Source of the DNA: Burkholderia sp. L27(2015)
GTDB taxonomy: Bacteria > Pseudomonadota > Gammaproteobacteria > Burkholderiales > Burkholderiaceae
Reading direction: 5' to 3'
NCBI RefSeq assembly: GCF_009765705.1
Contig: NZ_LMUX01000021.1
Location: 1,426,404-1,490,403 of the forward strand
Length of the DNA: 64,000 nt
The position numbers and the translations under genes are program-made. The notes beneath the pieces are model-generated. The model did no database searches. It was not told the origin of the DNA and saw nothing but the letters and a program-made list of their open reading frames with translations. This document shows positions 35,487 through 45,618 of the stretch, piece after piece. Numbering within the stretch: the stretch's first letter is position 1; each line of letters starts with the position of its first letter.

Positions 35487-37010
35487 TTACTTCGCCGCGG
35501 GCAGCGCGAATTCCGCACCTTTGCCGATGCTGTCGGGCCAGCGCTGCATGACGCTCTTGTAGTGCGTGTAAAAGCGCACCGCTTCCTCGCCATACGCGTG
35601 ATGATCGCCAAACAGCGATCGTTTCCAGCCCCCAAACGAATGCCACGCCGGCGGCACCGGGCTGGGTATGTTGATGCCCACCATGCCGATGTGAATCTGT
35701 CGGGAGAATGCGCGCGCCGCGGCGCCGTCAGAGGTGTAAAACGACACGCAGTTCCCGAGTTCATGCGCGTTGACCAGTGCTATCGCACTCGCGAGATCAG
35801 GCACGCGGATAACCGACAGGACCGGCCCGAAAATCTCTTCCCGATAGATGGTCATATCGGGCTTCACGTTGTCAAAGAGCGAGCCACCGAGAAAGAAGCC
35901 TTCCTCGTGGCCGTCCACTTTATGGCCGCGACCATCGACGACGAGCTTGGCACCTGCCGCGATGCCCGCATCGATATAGCCCAACACTTTGGTGCGATGC
36001 GCGGCGCTGATGAGCGGGCCCATGTCCAGAGGCTCCTCCATGCCGCCGCCGATCTTGAGCGAGCGCACGCGCGGCGCGAGGCGCTCGACCAGCTCATCGC
36101 CAATACGTCCTACCGCCACGGCGACCGAGGTTGCCATGCAGCGCTCGCCGGCCGAGCCATACGAAGAGGCGATCAGCGCGTCGACCGCTTGATCAAGATT
36201 GGCGTCGGGCATGACGACCAGATGGTTCTTCGCACTGCCCAATGCCTGCACGCGCTTGCCGCGCTTTGCGGTTTCGCTGTAGATGTATTCAGCGACCGGG
36301 GTCGAGGCGACGACCGACATCGCGACGACATCGGGGTGCTGGATCAGCGCATCGACGACGGCCTTGCTGCCATGCACGACATTGAAGACCCCTTTGGGAA
36401 ACCCCGCCTCGATGAACAGCTCGGCAAGCCGGATCGATGCCGACGGCGTGCGTTCCGAGGGCTTCAGGATGAACGTGTTGCCGCACGCGGCTGCCATCAC
36501 AAACATCCAGCACGGCACCACCACCGGGAAATTGAACGGCGTGACACCTGCGGCCACGCCGAGTGGCTGACGTAGATTCCAGTTGTCGATACCGCCGCTG
36601 ATCTGATCGGTGAACTCGGTCTTGAGCAGGTTCGGAATGCCGCACGCGAATTCGACGATTTCGATACCACGCAGCACCTCGCCCTTCGCATCCGAAAACA
36701 GCTTGCCGTGATCGCGCGTAATGAGCTCGGCGAGCTCATCGGTATGCGCGTCGAGCAGCGCCTTGAACTTGAACATCAGACGAGCGCGCGTGAGCGGCGC
36801 GGTTTCGCTCCAAGCCGGGAACGCGGCTTTCGCAGCGGCGACGGCGGCGGCGACTTCAGCCGCGTTTGCGACCGGCACTCGGGCCGTCACGCGGCCTAGC
36901 GCCGGATCGTAGACGTCGCCGAACTGGCCGCTCGCGCCAGCGGCGCGTTGACCGTCGATGAAATGACTCAACTCACGCACGCGCGTGGCGCCTTGATCTG
37001 CTTCGCTCAT
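35487..37010 (-). CDS. mmsA: CoA-acylating methylmalonate-semialdehyde dehydrogenase
   Basis: Oxidises methylmalonate or malonate semialdehyde to propionyl-CoA or acetyl-CoA, in valine and myo-inositol breakdown. The 507-residue protein is an aldehyde-dehydrogenase family member with [20 protein letters not shown], the catalytic Cys in [13 protein letters not shown], and the MmsA-specific tail [20 protein letters not shown] with [19 protein letters not shown]. No other valine or inositol genes (mmsB, iol) stand beside it. The nearby SDR is not an obvious MmsB. Confidence 0.92.
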   Translation of the reverse strand: MSEADQGATRVRELSHFIDGQRAAGASGQFGDVYDPALGRVTARVPVANAAEVAAAVAAAKAAFPAWSETAPLTRARLMFKFKALLDAHTDELAELITRDHGKLFSDAKGEVLRGIEIVEFACGIPNLLKTEFTDQISGGIDNWNLRQPLGVAAGVTPFNFPVVVPCWMFVMAAACGNTFILKPSERTPSASIRLAELFIEAGFPKGVFNVVHGSKAVVDALIQHPDVVAMSVVASTPVAEYIYSETAKRGKRVQALGSAKNHLVVMPDANLDQAVDALIASSYGSAGERCMATSVAVAVGRIGDELVERLAPRVRSLKIGGGMEEPLDMGPLISAAHRTKVLGYIDAGIAAGAKLVVDGRGHKVDGHEEGFFLGGSLFDNVKPDMTIYREEIFGPVLSVIRVPDLASAIALVNAHELGNCVSFYTSDGAAARAFSRQIHIGMVGINIPSPVPPAWHSFGGWKRSLFGDHHAYGEEAVRFYTHYKSVMQRWPDSIGKGAEFALPAAK

Positions 37011-37067
37011 ACATCCTCCTACACCTGTTATCAGCGACGCACCTGCCGTTGCAATTCCAGAGTCACA

Positions 37068-37709
37068 TTACGCTTCGGCCAGAATTTGTTGAATGGCTTT
37101 CTCGAATGCTTCGACGGGTTGTGCACCAGTCAGCAGGTAGCGGTTGTTAAAAATGATAGAGGGCACTGAATGGATGCCCATTGCCTGGTATTTCTCTTCT
37201 TCCGCACGAACCTCATTGGCATAGTCGCCACCTTCCAGAATAGAGCGTGCCTGCGCGCCGTCAAGCCCGACAGATTCCGCCGCTTCGACCAGAGCTTCAC
37301 GACTGCTCGTGGGCTTGCCCTCGCCGTGATAAGCCTGCAGCAGCGCCTGTTTAAGCTGTACCTGTTTGCCTGCGATACCGGCCCAATGCATCAGGCGGTG
37401 TGCGTCGAAGGTGTTATAGATGCGGGTGCGCGGGCCGAAGGTGAAACCCACCTCCGAGCCGCGCTGCCGGATCTCAGCTTGCGCTTGGGCCACCTGTTGC
37501 GGAGTGCGCCCGTATTTCTTGCCGATATGTTCGACAAGGTCTTCACCGTCCTCGCCCATCTGCGGATTCAGTTCGAAGGGATGCATGACCCATTCGGCGT
37601 CGACGGTATCGCCCAGTCGTGACACTGCAAGTTGCAGCGAGGATAGGCCGACAGCACACCACGGGCACGCGACGTCGGAGACAAAATCGATTCTGATCGG
37701 TTGTTTCAT
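37068..37709 (-). CDS. DsbA-family FrnE-like oxidoreductase
   Basis: A 213-residue thioredoxin-fold protein with helical insert. The redox motif CPWC lies at residues 15-18 in DFVSDVACPWCAVGLSSL, and the cis-proline loop is GIHSVPSIIFNNRYLLTGAQ. This is the 2-hydroxychromene-2-carboxylate isomerase/FrnE-like branch, cytoplasmic since no signal peptide is present. FrnE-like proteins act as disulfide isomerases in oxidative stress or in polyketide tailoring; the exact role is unknown here. Confidence 0.88.
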   Translation of the reverse strand: MKQPIRIDFVSDVACPWCAVGLSSLQLAVSRLGDTVDAEWVMHPFELNPQMGEDGEDLVEHIGKKYGRTPQQVAQAQAEIRQRGSEVGFTFGPRTRIYNTFDAHRLMHWAGIAGKQVQLKQALLQAYHGEGKPTSSREALVEAAESVGLDGAQARSILEGGDYANEVRAEEEKYQAMGIHSVPSIIFNNRYLLTGAQPVEAFEKAIQQILAEA

Positions 37710-37867
37710 TTTCTTTCCTGATGATGATCACCTGTTGCGTCACTACCTATTCTGGACGAGTTTCGACGCGAAATTGTCACCGCCTCGGCAATTCAATTGT
37801 TCCCGTCAGTCAACCATGCTTGAGCCCTGAGCTGCTGCTGTCTACCTCGACGAGCGGGAATTGGCGC

Positions 37868-39631
37868 TCACAGATCGATGACGACGTCCCCAGCCGGCTG
37901 GGCGCAACAGACCAGCACGTTCCCTTGCGCAGGCATGTCGAGCGGCTCGGGACCATAACTGACCGTGCCCGAAACCAGTCCGCTTTCACATCGATGACAA
38001 ACCCCGGTTCGACACGCCCATCGAGTCGGCACGTCACATGCTTCGGCCAGCTCCAGGATGCTCGGATACACGGCAGTATTCCAATGTGCCGTGACGCCAC
38101 TGCGCGCGAATGAAACGAGTGGCCCTGTGCTGGCGTCCTCGTGCGGCGTGTGTGGTGGGCGCGTCGCAACGCCGACGATCCCAGGGGTCGCCGCGTCGCC
38201 GCCGTTGAAGATTTCGGTGTGTATCCGCTGCGGCGCGACGCTCAGGTCGGCGAGTGCCGTTTTCATGTCCGCCATGAAGCGCGTTGGGCCGCAGAGGTAA
38301 AAATCCGCATCGCGCGGCACGCCTGCCTCGTCGAGCGCCGCACGCGACAGATGACCGGTCGCGTCAAAATCCTCGCCGATGTGCTCGCGCAAATCCGGCC
38401 GGCTGTAGCACACATAGCTGCGCCCGTGCATCAAGGCGTGAACAAGATCGCGGGCCTCGTGCGCGAACGCGTGGTGCTGCCGGTCGCGAGCGGCGTGCAG
38501 CCACCACACCTGCCGCGTCGAGCCCGTTGCGGCCAACGCGTGCAGCATGGCAAGCACAGGCGTGACGCCGATTCCCGCGCTGAGCAGCACCAGCGGACCG
38601 TCTCCCGGCCGCAGCACAAAGCTGCCGCGCGGTGCGCTGACGTCGATTGCATCTCCTACATGGACCAGCGTTTGCAAGTAGGTTCCCGCCGCGCCGTTCG
38701 GCTCGATCCTGACCCCGAGCCGATAACGCTCGGTCGATGCGGCGCCTGATAGCGAGTAGCTGCGAAAGAGTGGTGCACCGCCGGCGCCCCGTGGCAGACG
38801 CAACACGACATACTGACCGGGTAGCGCCGTCTGCAGCGGCTGACCGTTCATGCTCTGCAACGTCAACGAGAGCACGTCGGCGCATGGCTGCTCAATCGCG
38901 GTTACCGTGAGCGAGCGAAATCCGGGCGCGACCGGATGCGCAGCGGTGGCGGGCACAAGTCCTGCGTTCCCGTTCGCGGCACCCGTCGTCTGGTCCCGCA
39001 GCAAGGCCTCGAATGACTCGTGCCACCCGGGCGAAAGTGCCTCGATGCGCAGCGCCCGTTCCAGCCCCTCGCGCGGATGATGGGCCGAATACAGGAGCGC
39101 GTTGATCTCGGTGACGCTCAGGCGCTCGTTTGCCTCGCCGACCTTCACGATTTCGTCGCCCGCGCCGACGGTCCCCTCCTGCAGCACACGCAAATAGAAT
39201 CCGGGCCGCCCGCTCGATGTCAGCAGGGCAGCCATGCGGGGTTCGTTCATGCGTATGCCGACGCGGTAGCAGGTCACCCGCGGTTGCGTCACCTCGAACA
39301 AGGCAGTGCCGATCCGATAACGATCACCGATGCATACTGCGCAGTCCGGCATGCCCTCGATCGTGAAATTCTCGCCGAACTGTCCGTACTCGAAGCCGGT
39401 CCGCTGGAGTTGCGCCTGCCAATGGCGATATGACTCGATCTGGTAGACGAACACTGCCCGATGCTCGCCCCCGTGTCCGCCCAGATCGCCTTGGCCGTCT
39501 CCGGTCAGATTCAGGCGGCCGGCCCAGCAGCGCCCACGCACCGGCTCCTTCCAGATTCCGGTGTGGACCGTGCGACCTTTCCAGTCAATGTCGCGCGGCA
39601 GTCCGACGTTCACCGATAGCAGGCTAGCCAT
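37868..39631 (-). CDS. MOSC-domain / ferredoxin-reductase / 2Fe-2S chimeric oxidoreductase
   Basis: Three modules in about 587 residues. Residues 1-220 are a MOSC (molybdenum-cofactor sulfurase C-terminal) domain of the YiiM type: GDLGGHGGEHRAVFVYQIES, FGENFTIEGM. About residues 240-470 form an FAD/NAD(P)H reductase (LFRSYSLSGA, LSAGIGVTPVLAML, FYLCGPTRFMADM). The last 90 residues are a plant-type 2Fe-2S ferredoxin with RWACRTGVCHRCESG...VCCAQP. YiiM-type proteins reduce N-hydroxylated bases and related compounds via Moco, so this fusion brings its own electron supply. The ATG at 39629-39631 is preceded by GGAGAGAAG. Confidence 0.88.
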   Translation of the reverse strand: MASLLSVNVGLPRDIDWKGRTVHTGIWKEPVRGRCWAGRLNLTGDGQGDLGGHGGEHRAVFVYQIESYRHWQAQLQRTGFEYGQFGENFTIEGMPDCAVCIGDRYRIGTALFEVTQPRVTCYRVGIRMNEPRMAALLTSSGRPGFYLRVLQEGTVGAGDEIVKVGEANERLSVTEINALLYSAHHPREGLERALRIEALSPGWHESFEALLRDQTTGAANGNAGLVPATAAHPVAPGFRSLTVTAIEQPCADVLSLTLQSMNGQPLQTALPGQYVVLRLPRGAGGAPLFRSYSLSGAASTERYRLGVRIEPNGAAGTYLQTLVHVGDAIDVSAPRGSFVLRPGDGPLVLLSAGIGVTPVLAMLHALAATGSTRQVWWLHAARDRQHHAFAHEARDLVHALMHGRSYVCYSRPDLREHIGEDFDATGHLSRAALDEAGVPRDADFYLCGPTRFMADMKTALADLSVAPQRIHTEIFNGGDAATPGIVGVATRPPHTPHEDASTGPLVSFARSGVTAHWNTAVYPSILELAEACDVPTRWACRTGVCHRCESGLVSGTVSYGPEPLDMPAQGNVLVCCAQPAGDVVIDL

Positions 39632-39670
39632 GCTTCTCTCCTTCAATCGCGAGAGTGTGCTCGCAACGCA

Positions 39671-39709
39671 GTTCGCGACCCCGGTTCACGACCCCGGTTT
39701 GCGACCCGC
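39671..39709. repeat. Three 13-bp tandem repeats between the MOSC and DUF427 genes
   Basis: GTTCGCGACCCCG, GTTCACGACCCCG and GTTTGCGACCCGC run head to tail in the 87-bp gap, ending 9 bp before the DUF427 stop codon. Confidence 0.8.
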
Positions 39710-39718
39710 TACCCGCCG

Positions 39719-40606
39719 TTAGCGGACCGGAAGCACCTCACGCAGCGTCAGCTCTCGATCGGGGCCGTGCGGGATGACGTTCTGGCCTGGCTCGAGCCGC
39801 AGTGGCTTGCCATCGAGATGAACCGTGACGACGTCGGGCTCAAACGACAGGCAGTTGGCGATGCGGCCCACCTCAGGGTAGGCATCCGGATAAGCCCAGG
39901 CTGCGGGTCGGGTTTCAACGCGGGTTTCGCCACTGGTTTCACTAATATCGTAGTAGCTGCAGATCCCCTTGTACGGGCAGAAGGTCTGGTTTTTCGCGAG
40001 GGTGAGGGCGGACTCGTTGACGTCCGCGCGTGGCACGTACCAGCGCGGCGCGAAGCCGGACTCATAGAGAACGAGCGGCCGCTTGGTATCGGCAATGATC
40101 TGCTCGCCGTGGCGGACCACCAGATGACGGGACGTCTCGCGTATGTCGATGCGATGGTAGGGGTCAGCGGCATGGCCGAGGATCCGTTCATCCTCCTCAA
40201 AGAACGCGTCCATCGCCCGCCAGGCAAACGCGACGCGTGACTGCAGTTCGCTCGCGTGGGTGGGCAGGCCGGTGTGCTGCCACGCCGCGCGCTGCGCGAC
40301 CTGGTCACCCGAACGCACCGCGAACCATGACGTGGGCCCGAGATCCTGGTGGCGGGTGCTAAGGTCGATGCGCTCCAGCACAGCGGAAGCGATGTCGGTT
40401 TCCGGGAAGTAGGCAACCGGATACCGGCCGGGTTCGAATAGCAGAATGACCTGCTCGCTATCGGCGATCCAGGCGCCGCCAAAGCGCACGCGCAATCGCC
40501 GGCGTAATGGCTCGACGAATAACAGCCTCGCGGGCAGAGGGTCAGGTACTAGGAATCGGCCGTTGGCTCCCAATGAGAGCGGACCTTGTTGCCATGACAG
40601 TCCCAT
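39719..40606 (-). CDS. Double DUF427 protein
   Basis: A 295-residue soluble protein with two DUF427 domains. The first is about residues 30-135 (LRVRFGGAWIADSEQVILLF), and the second about 160-285 (TSRHLVVRHGEQIIADTKRP, FCPYKGICSYYDI). The second carries the CPYKG motif typical of the family. Its function is not established. It lies upstream of the MOSC/reductase gene on the same strand and may be co-transcribed with it. Confidence 0.82.
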   Translation of the reverse strand: MGLSWQQGPLSLGANGRFLVPDPLPARLLFVEPLRRRLRVRFGGAWIADSEQVILLFEPGRYPVAYFPETDIASAVLERIDLSTRHQDLGPTSWFAVRSGDQVAQRAAWQHTGLPTHASELQSRVAFAWRAMDAFFEEDERILGHAADPYHRIDIRETSRHLVVRHGEQIIADTKRPLVLYESGFAPRWYVPRADVNESALTLAKNQTFCPYKGICSYYDISETSGETRVETRPAAWAYPDAYPEVGRIANCLSFEPDVVTVHLDGKPLRLEPGQNVIPHGPDRELTLREVLPVR

Positions 40607-40791
40607 CGCTGGTGTTCCTTCTTAGGAAGTGGCCAGTCGCGACTGCATGGCATCGACCCACACGCGGCTTTGAGATCGTTCGGCGATCGACTGCGCGTGC
40701 AGTGTGCGGAGCACGCGACCGGCCGTTGAGATCGCGTCTACCGCATAAATATACGCTTTACCGATAACGATGGTGTATCAGGTCGGCCACA

Positions 40792-42330
40792 TCAATGAGG
40801 CAAGGCTTGTTGGGCATACGTCGACTCCCACCCGCCGCCGAGCGCCTTGCACAGCGTGATGAGGTTGGTGTCGGCGTCGGCCTTGCTTTGCTCGAGCTTG
40901 CTTTGCGAGTCGAGCAACTGCCTCTGCACATTAAGCACGTCGAGAAAATCGATCGCACCGGCCTTATACCGTTGTTGCGCAATCACCAGCGCGCGCTGGT
41001 TCAGGCTGACGACCGTTGTCAGACGATCGCGTCGCCGCTGTTCGGCGTCATAGACGACGAGCGCATCGTCCACCTCTCGCCAGGCCTGAAGAACGGTATG
41101 TTGGTAGACGATCGCCGCTTCCTGCTCTTGTGCCTTGCGCAATTGGAGTGTTCCCTTGAGCCGTCCGCCTTCGAATATCGGAAGCGTGATCGACGGTCCG
41201 ACGACAAACTGGCCGGATGCCCAGTTGGCGAGATTCGAGAGCTGAAGGCTTTGGTACCCTGCGCTGCCGTTGAGCGTTATGCGGGGATAGAAGTCGGCTT
41301 TCGCCATTCCGATCGTCGCCGTGGCGGCATGCAGCTGAGCCTCCGCTCTCCTGATGTCGGGTCTACGCTGCACCAGCTCCGATGGAATGCCGATCGGCAC
41401 CTGGGCTGGGAGTGTCGGCACATCCTGCGCCTGCGCGAGGGTTTGCCGCAGCGCTCCGGGCTCCTTGGCCAGCAACACGCCAATCGCATTGATGGTGGTC
41501 TCGGCACTCGATTCGAGCGTCGGGATCAGGGCTTCGATCGTCTCCGCCTGTGCGGCAGCGTTGTCCACGTCCAGGTCCGTCGTGACGCCCTCATGTACGC
41601 GCGTTTGCGTGAGCTTCGTGAGGTCGCGGGCGATTTTAAGGTTTTGTTTCGCTATATCGAGCAGAGCCTGCGTGTCGCGCAATTGAATGTAGTCTCGCGC
41701 AAGTTCAGCGCGAGCCGACAACAGGACGGCGTTGCGATCCTCATACGAGGCGTCACTGAGCGCAACCGCACCCTCGACACCGCGTCGAACCCGACCCCAG
41801 ATGTCGACTTCCCACGATGCGTCCACGCCGAACTGGTAGAGGTTGTAAGCCGGCGAGCCCGCGGGGCCCGGCAACGGCGCCACGCCAAGCGGCGTGTTGC
41901 CCGAGGCCGACTGCGGCTGACTTGCCGTTGGGCTGACGCCCAGCAATCCCAGGATACCGTTCGGACTGCCACGCTCGCGGTCATAAGACGCGGCGCCGTC
42001 CAGCGTCGGATATTCCGCGGCACCCGCAATGCGTTGCCCGGCCCGGCTTTGCCGCAGACGCGCCGACGCTGCCGCCACGTCGAGGTTCGCATCGGCCAGT
42101 TGTTGTTCCAGCGAGTTCAGCACGGGATCGTTGAACAGCGCCCACCATTGAGGCTGAAAGTCCGATTCGATGGCTTTGCTGGCGGCCTGCGCAGACTGAG
42201 TGCGATCAAACACGTCGGGCGTGGCCGACTGCGGACGTTTGAAGTCCGGGCCGACCAGGCAGCCCGAAAGCGCGGAGCACACCACCACCACAAGCACCGG
42301 TGTGCGGAAAGAGAATTCGCGCGCCCTCAT
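40792..42330 (-). CDS. NodT-type outer-membrane efflux lipoprotein
   Basis: The outer-membrane channel of a tripartite efflux pump, TolC-like fold, 512 residues. A lipoprotein signal ends in the lipobox LSGC (SALSGCLVGPDFKRP). The two repeated halves each contain the coiled-coil/strand pattern of OEP domains (NLDVAAASARLRQSRAGQ; RRPDIRRAEAQLHAATATIG). Its start overlaps the 3' end of the adaptor gene by 4 bp, so the three pump genes form a tight operon. Confidence 0.9.
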   Translation of the reverse strand: MRAREFSFRTPVLVVVVCSALSGCLVGPDFKRPQSATPDVFDRTQSAQAASKAIESDFQPQWWALFNDPVLNSLEQQLADANLDVAAASARLRQSRAGQRIAGAAEYPTLDGAASYDRERGSPNGILGLLGVSPTASQPQSASGNTPLGVAPLPGPAGSPAYNLYQFGVDASWEVDIWGRVRRGVEGAVALSDASYEDRNAVLLSARAELARDYIQLRDTQALLDIAKQNLKIARDLTKLTQTRVHEGVTTDLDVDNAAAQAETIEALIPTLESSAETTINAIGVLLAKEPGALRQTLAQAQDVPTLPAQVPIGIPSELVQRRPDIRRAEAQLHAATATIGMAKADFYPRITLNGSAGYQSLQLSNLANWASGQFVVGPSITLPIFEGGRLKGTLQLRKAQEQEAAIVYQHTVLQAWREVDDALVVYDAEQRRRDRLTTVVSLNQRALVIAQQRYKAGAIDFLDVLNVQRQLLDSQSKLEQSKADADTNLITLCKALGGGWESTYAQQALPH

Positions 42331-43412
42331 TTTGCGTCGACTCCTGCGGTACGCGTATCGCCACGCTTGCCAACGGCAACCTCCGTCTCGACCGAAAGCC
42401 CCACGCTCAATTGCGCCGCGGCCTCTTGGCCCGGGTCGATGGTGATCTTGACCGGCACGCGCTGGACGACCTTGGTGAAGTTGCCTGTTGCGTTGTCGGG
42501 TGCGATAGGCGAGAAACTCAAGCCCGTAGCGGGAGCAAGACTATCGACATGCCCCCGAATCACCACGCCCGGAAAGGTGTCGACCTTGATACGCACGGGG
42601 TCGCCCGGTCGCATGTTGGTGAGCTGATTTTCCTGGAAATTGGCGACGATATAGGCTTCCGACAGCGGGACGATGGCGAGCAATGGCGTGCCGATCGTGA
42701 CGTATGCGCCGACTCGCACCGAACGTCGTCCCACCTTGCCGTCGACCGGCGCATGGATCTCCGTATACGACAGGTTCAGTTTCGCCTGCTCGAGCACGGC
42801 CTGGGCGCGGGCCAACGCGCCCGCCGCCTTGTCGCGCTCGGTACGCAGAACTTCGAGGTTCAGCTCAGTCGCGACGAGCACGGCCCGGTTGCGCGCCTGC
42901 TGTGCGAGTTGCTCGGCCAGCGTGCTCGTAGAATGCTGTTGCTCCTGCGTCGTTCCCGCGCCCGCGTCCGAGAGGTTCTTGTAGCGCGCGGCGTTCTGTC
43001 GCGCATACGCGATCGTCGCATCATCGGCCTGCAGCGTGGCACGCGCCTGATCGACAAGCGCTGGCTGCCGTGCAATCTCGGCCTCGTAGTTCGCCACCGA
43101 TGCTTTTGCCGCCGTCACGTCCGCCTGCGCACTCATCAATGCCGCGCGGTAGTCGCGGTCATCGATACGTACCAACAACTGCCCGGCTTTCACCTGCTGG
43201 TTGTCCTCTACGAGTACCTCTGTAAGCTGACCGGGGACACGCGGCGCGACCAGCGTGAAATCGGCCGTCACATAAGCGTCGTTGGTGCTCTCGTTGGATG
43301 AGTGGGCGAATAGCCTGATGCAAGCCCATACAGCGACGCAGACGATGACCACATAGACGACAAGACGAATTTTTTGGGCAGGAAATCGGTTCTCAGATGG
43401 CATAGATATCAT
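42327..43412 (-). CDS. Membrane-fusion protein of the efflux pump (HlyD/EmrA type)
   Basis: The periplasmic adaptor, 361 residues, with one N-terminal membrane helix (IRLVVYVVIVCVAVWACIRL), a lipoyl/biotinyl-like strand set (LVAPRVPGQLTEVLVEDNQQ, GKVGRRSVRVGAYVTIGTPL) and a helical hairpin between. It is typical of EmrA adaptors that pair with DHA2-type MFS pumps. The ATG at 43410-43412 overlaps the pump gene stop by 4 bp; an ATG three codons later is an equal candidate. Confidence 0.9.
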   Translation of the reverse strand: MISMPSENRFPAQKIRLVVYVVIVCVAVWACIRLFAHSSNESTNDAYVTADFTLVAPRVPGQLTEVLVEDNQQVKAGQLLVRIDDRDYRAALMSAQADVTAAKASVANYEAEIARQPALVDQARATLQADDATIAYARQNAARYKNLSDAGAGTTQEQQHSTSTLAEQLAQQARNRAVLVATELNLEVLRTERDKAAGALARAQAVLEQAKLNLSYTEIHAPVDGKVGRRSVRVGAYVTIGTPLLAIVPLSEAYIVANFQENQLTNMRPGDPVRIKVDTFPGVVIRGHVDSLAPATGLSFSPIAPDNATGNFTKVVQRVPVKITIDPGQEAAAQLSVGLSVETEVAVGKRGDTRTAGVDAK

Positions 43413-45040
43413 TGCTTAGGGGAAGAGGGCGGCGTAGTGCACCAAGGCGGATAAATACGCACGGGCAACACCGGAATAACCAAAAGAAACGCGATGGCGA
43501 TACCTGCCATCATGAGATAGAGATCCGCCGATGTCAGCACGACAGCCTGCTCGTGGACCCGATGCGCGAGTTCGCCAAGACTATGAGTAGCATTGATGCT
43601 TTCGCCCGTCAGCAACGCGCGGTTGCCTAACTGATCCACGAGCATGCTTGAATGAAAATGCTCGCGCGCAGTGCCCACCCCTTGGATGAGACCGGTTGCC
43701 CCAGCAGTCGCGAAGGTTTTGACCGTGTTGAACATCGCCGAAGCAAAAGGGCCTTCCGTTGGCGGCAAGCCTGTCGTGACGCCCATGAGGATCCCCATGA
43801 TCAGCATCGGTTGCCCAAGGATCTCCAACGACTGAAGCCAGTAAAAGTTCTCACGCACCCAATCGGAGCTCACGAAACTACCCAAGAAGCACGTGGTGGC
43901 AATCAGCGAGAGTCCAATGGCCATGACCCAGCGATGGTCGACTTGCCGCAGGTTCAGGACCGCGGCTGTTCCAGGGAGCGTCAACAATAACGGAATAGCC
44001 AGCAGCAAAAACAGAGGGGTGGTTTGCAACGGCCTATACCCGTGAATTTGCACGAGAAATTGGCTGGGTATGGAGGCGACGCCTACCAGCAGCGTAACCG
44101 CGCCCACCAGTGTCAGAAGCCCGTGCGCGAAGTTCCTGCGCTCAAGCAGTTGCAGCTTGAAAAACGGCACCGGATGAAACCACTGGTTGATCAGGAATGC
44201 CACGAGCAACAGGGCCCCGCCAATAAACAGCGTGGAGATAACCGGGGAATTCAGCCAATCAAGGCGGTCACCCTGCAGAAAGCCAATGACGAACATCGCC
44301 ATGGCGGGGTAGCCGAGCAGGAATCCGGTCCAGTTGAACGAACGCAGCCGTTCGAGTTTCATGGGATCCGGCGGAAGTCCCTTGTAGATTGCCACGCAGC
44401 TCAGTAAACCAAGCGGCAGGATTTGCCAGAATGTCATCTGCCAACTGACATATTCCGTCCACAATGCGGCGAGAGGCGTGCCGAGCGCGGGCCCCAAGGT
44501 CGCGGTGGCCGCGTACCCTGCGAGTCCATATAGCTTGATTTTTGGGGGAAGATAACGCAGCGCCACGATGATCAACATCGGCGGCAGGCATCCGCCAGCC
44601 ACGCCCTGCAGCCCACGCAACACATAAAGAGCCGGCAGGTTCGGTGCAAAGGGACAAAGAAACCCAAGGAGCATCACGGCCAGCACGGCGCCGATGGTAA
44701 ATCGCTTCAGCGTGAAGGTTATGCCAAACCACGGAGCAAATACCATCGTGGCCACGTTCGTAGCCTCGAAGATCGCGGTTAGCCAGGTCCCGTCGTCATA
44801 TCCGACCGAGAACGCGCCCCGAATATCGGCCAGCGCCACTGCGGTGACCTGTTCGTTCAGGATTGACAGTAGCGACGCCAGCAACATCCCGAGCAGGCCG
44901 ATAGCGAGGCGAAGGGGTAGCTCGGCTTGAGCGGCCGGTTTTTGTACGGGAGGCTGCGCCTGCGGTACAGCAACCGGCGCCGACGATGGTGCGGGCTGCG
45001 GCTCTGCCGTTCCGGTTGTCGACGGGTTGGCAGTATTCAT
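43409..45040 (-). CDS. MFS drug exporter (DHA2/EmrB type)
   Basis: The inner-membrane pump of 543 residues with about 14 helices, as in the DHA2 family. Recognisable stretches are SILNEQVTAVALADIRGAFS at helix 1, DDGTWLTAIFEATNVATMVF at helix 2, and YVLRGLQGVAGGCLPPMLII with the antiporter-type PALGTPLAALWTEYVSWQMT. A long Pro/Gln/Ala-rich cytoplasmic tail precedes helix 1. It heads the pump operon. The divergent LysR gene is its likely regulator. EmrAB-type pumps expel hydrophobic acids and uncouplers, though the substrate here is unknown. Confidence 0.92.
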   Translation of the reverse strand: MNTANPSTTGTAEPQPAPSSAPVAVPQAQPPVQKPAAQAELPLRLAIGLLGMLLASLLSILNEQVTAVALADIRGAFSVGYDDGTWLTAIFEATNVATMVFAPWFGITFTLKRFTIGAVLAVMLLGFLCPFAPNLPALYVLRGLQGVAGGCLPPMLIIVALRYLPPKIKLYGLAGYAATATLGPALGTPLAALWTEYVSWQMTFWQILPLGLLSCVAIYKGLPPDPMKLERLRSFNWTGFLLGYPAMAMFVIGFLQGDRLDWLNSPVISTLFIGGALLLVAFLINQWFHPVPFFKLQLLERRNFAHGLLTLVGAVTLLVGVASIPSQFLVQIHGYRPLQTTPLFLLLAIPLLLTLPGTAAVLNLRQVDHRWVMAIGLSLIATTCFLGSFVSSDWVRENFYWLQSLEILGQPMLIMGILMGVTTGLPPTEGPFASAMFNTVKTFATAGATGLIQGVGTAREHFHSSMLVDQLGNRALLTGESINATHSLGELAHRVHEQAVVLTSADLYLMMAGIAIAFLLVIPVLPVRIYPPWCTTPPSSPKQ

Positions 45041-45618
45041 AGAGGGCCGATAGTCTATTAGTAATGTTTAATGGGCATTGCATCGGGAAAACCAACCGGC
45101 TCATTACCGTATCGCCGCCACGCAACGGATTGAATTCATTGTAGGAGACGGGTCGACTTTCTCAAAGGGGACACAGCTCGCCTATCAGGCCAATCCGTTC
45201 GTAAATTTGGCCAAAGTTACCGCTGCTACCATCGCCATTACCACGACACACCATAGGCGCTTCACGCCTCGGGCTGGACCTCCGCGAGATACGTGTTTCT
45301 CAAAGTCTCGGTAGGCCGGATAGTGGGACTATCCCTGCGTGAATTTTGCCAAGCTCATCGCGGATACTTTGGCATCGTGCCGATCCGGCAATCATCGATT
45401 TCCGTTTGTTTAACAAAGTAAATTTCTCGTACGTTGAATATCGGTAAGGTGTACTGCGTTTATTTGTCGAAACAGTGTGTTGTGGGCCATTTGATATCTT
45501 CTTTGAGCCAATCGCGAAAACAGACTGTCGCCATGCAGGATGTGGCGCTTAGAATCGCGGCGTCCGGTCGTCCCGCAGGCAAACATAGTCGGCAAACACA
45601 TTCAAGTTGGGAATCCAC
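45041..45618. other. Divergent intergenic region, efflux operon / LysR
   Basis: Some 580 bp, longer than needed for a LysR-controlled promoter pair. No convincing gene is seen on either strand. A perfect inverted repeat TTTGTT-T-AACAAA lies at 45415-45427 in an AT-rich stretch 190 bp before the LysR start, and may be an operator. Confidence 0.4.

Noticed and set aside
35478-36575. Open frame of 365 codons on the plus strand
   Set aside because: Antisense to mmsA, whose motifs are unambiguous.
40795-42627. Open frame of about 610 codons on the plus strand
   Set aside because: Antisense to the outer-membrane factor and adaptor genes, which have clear homology; the translation is low-complexity Arg-rich.
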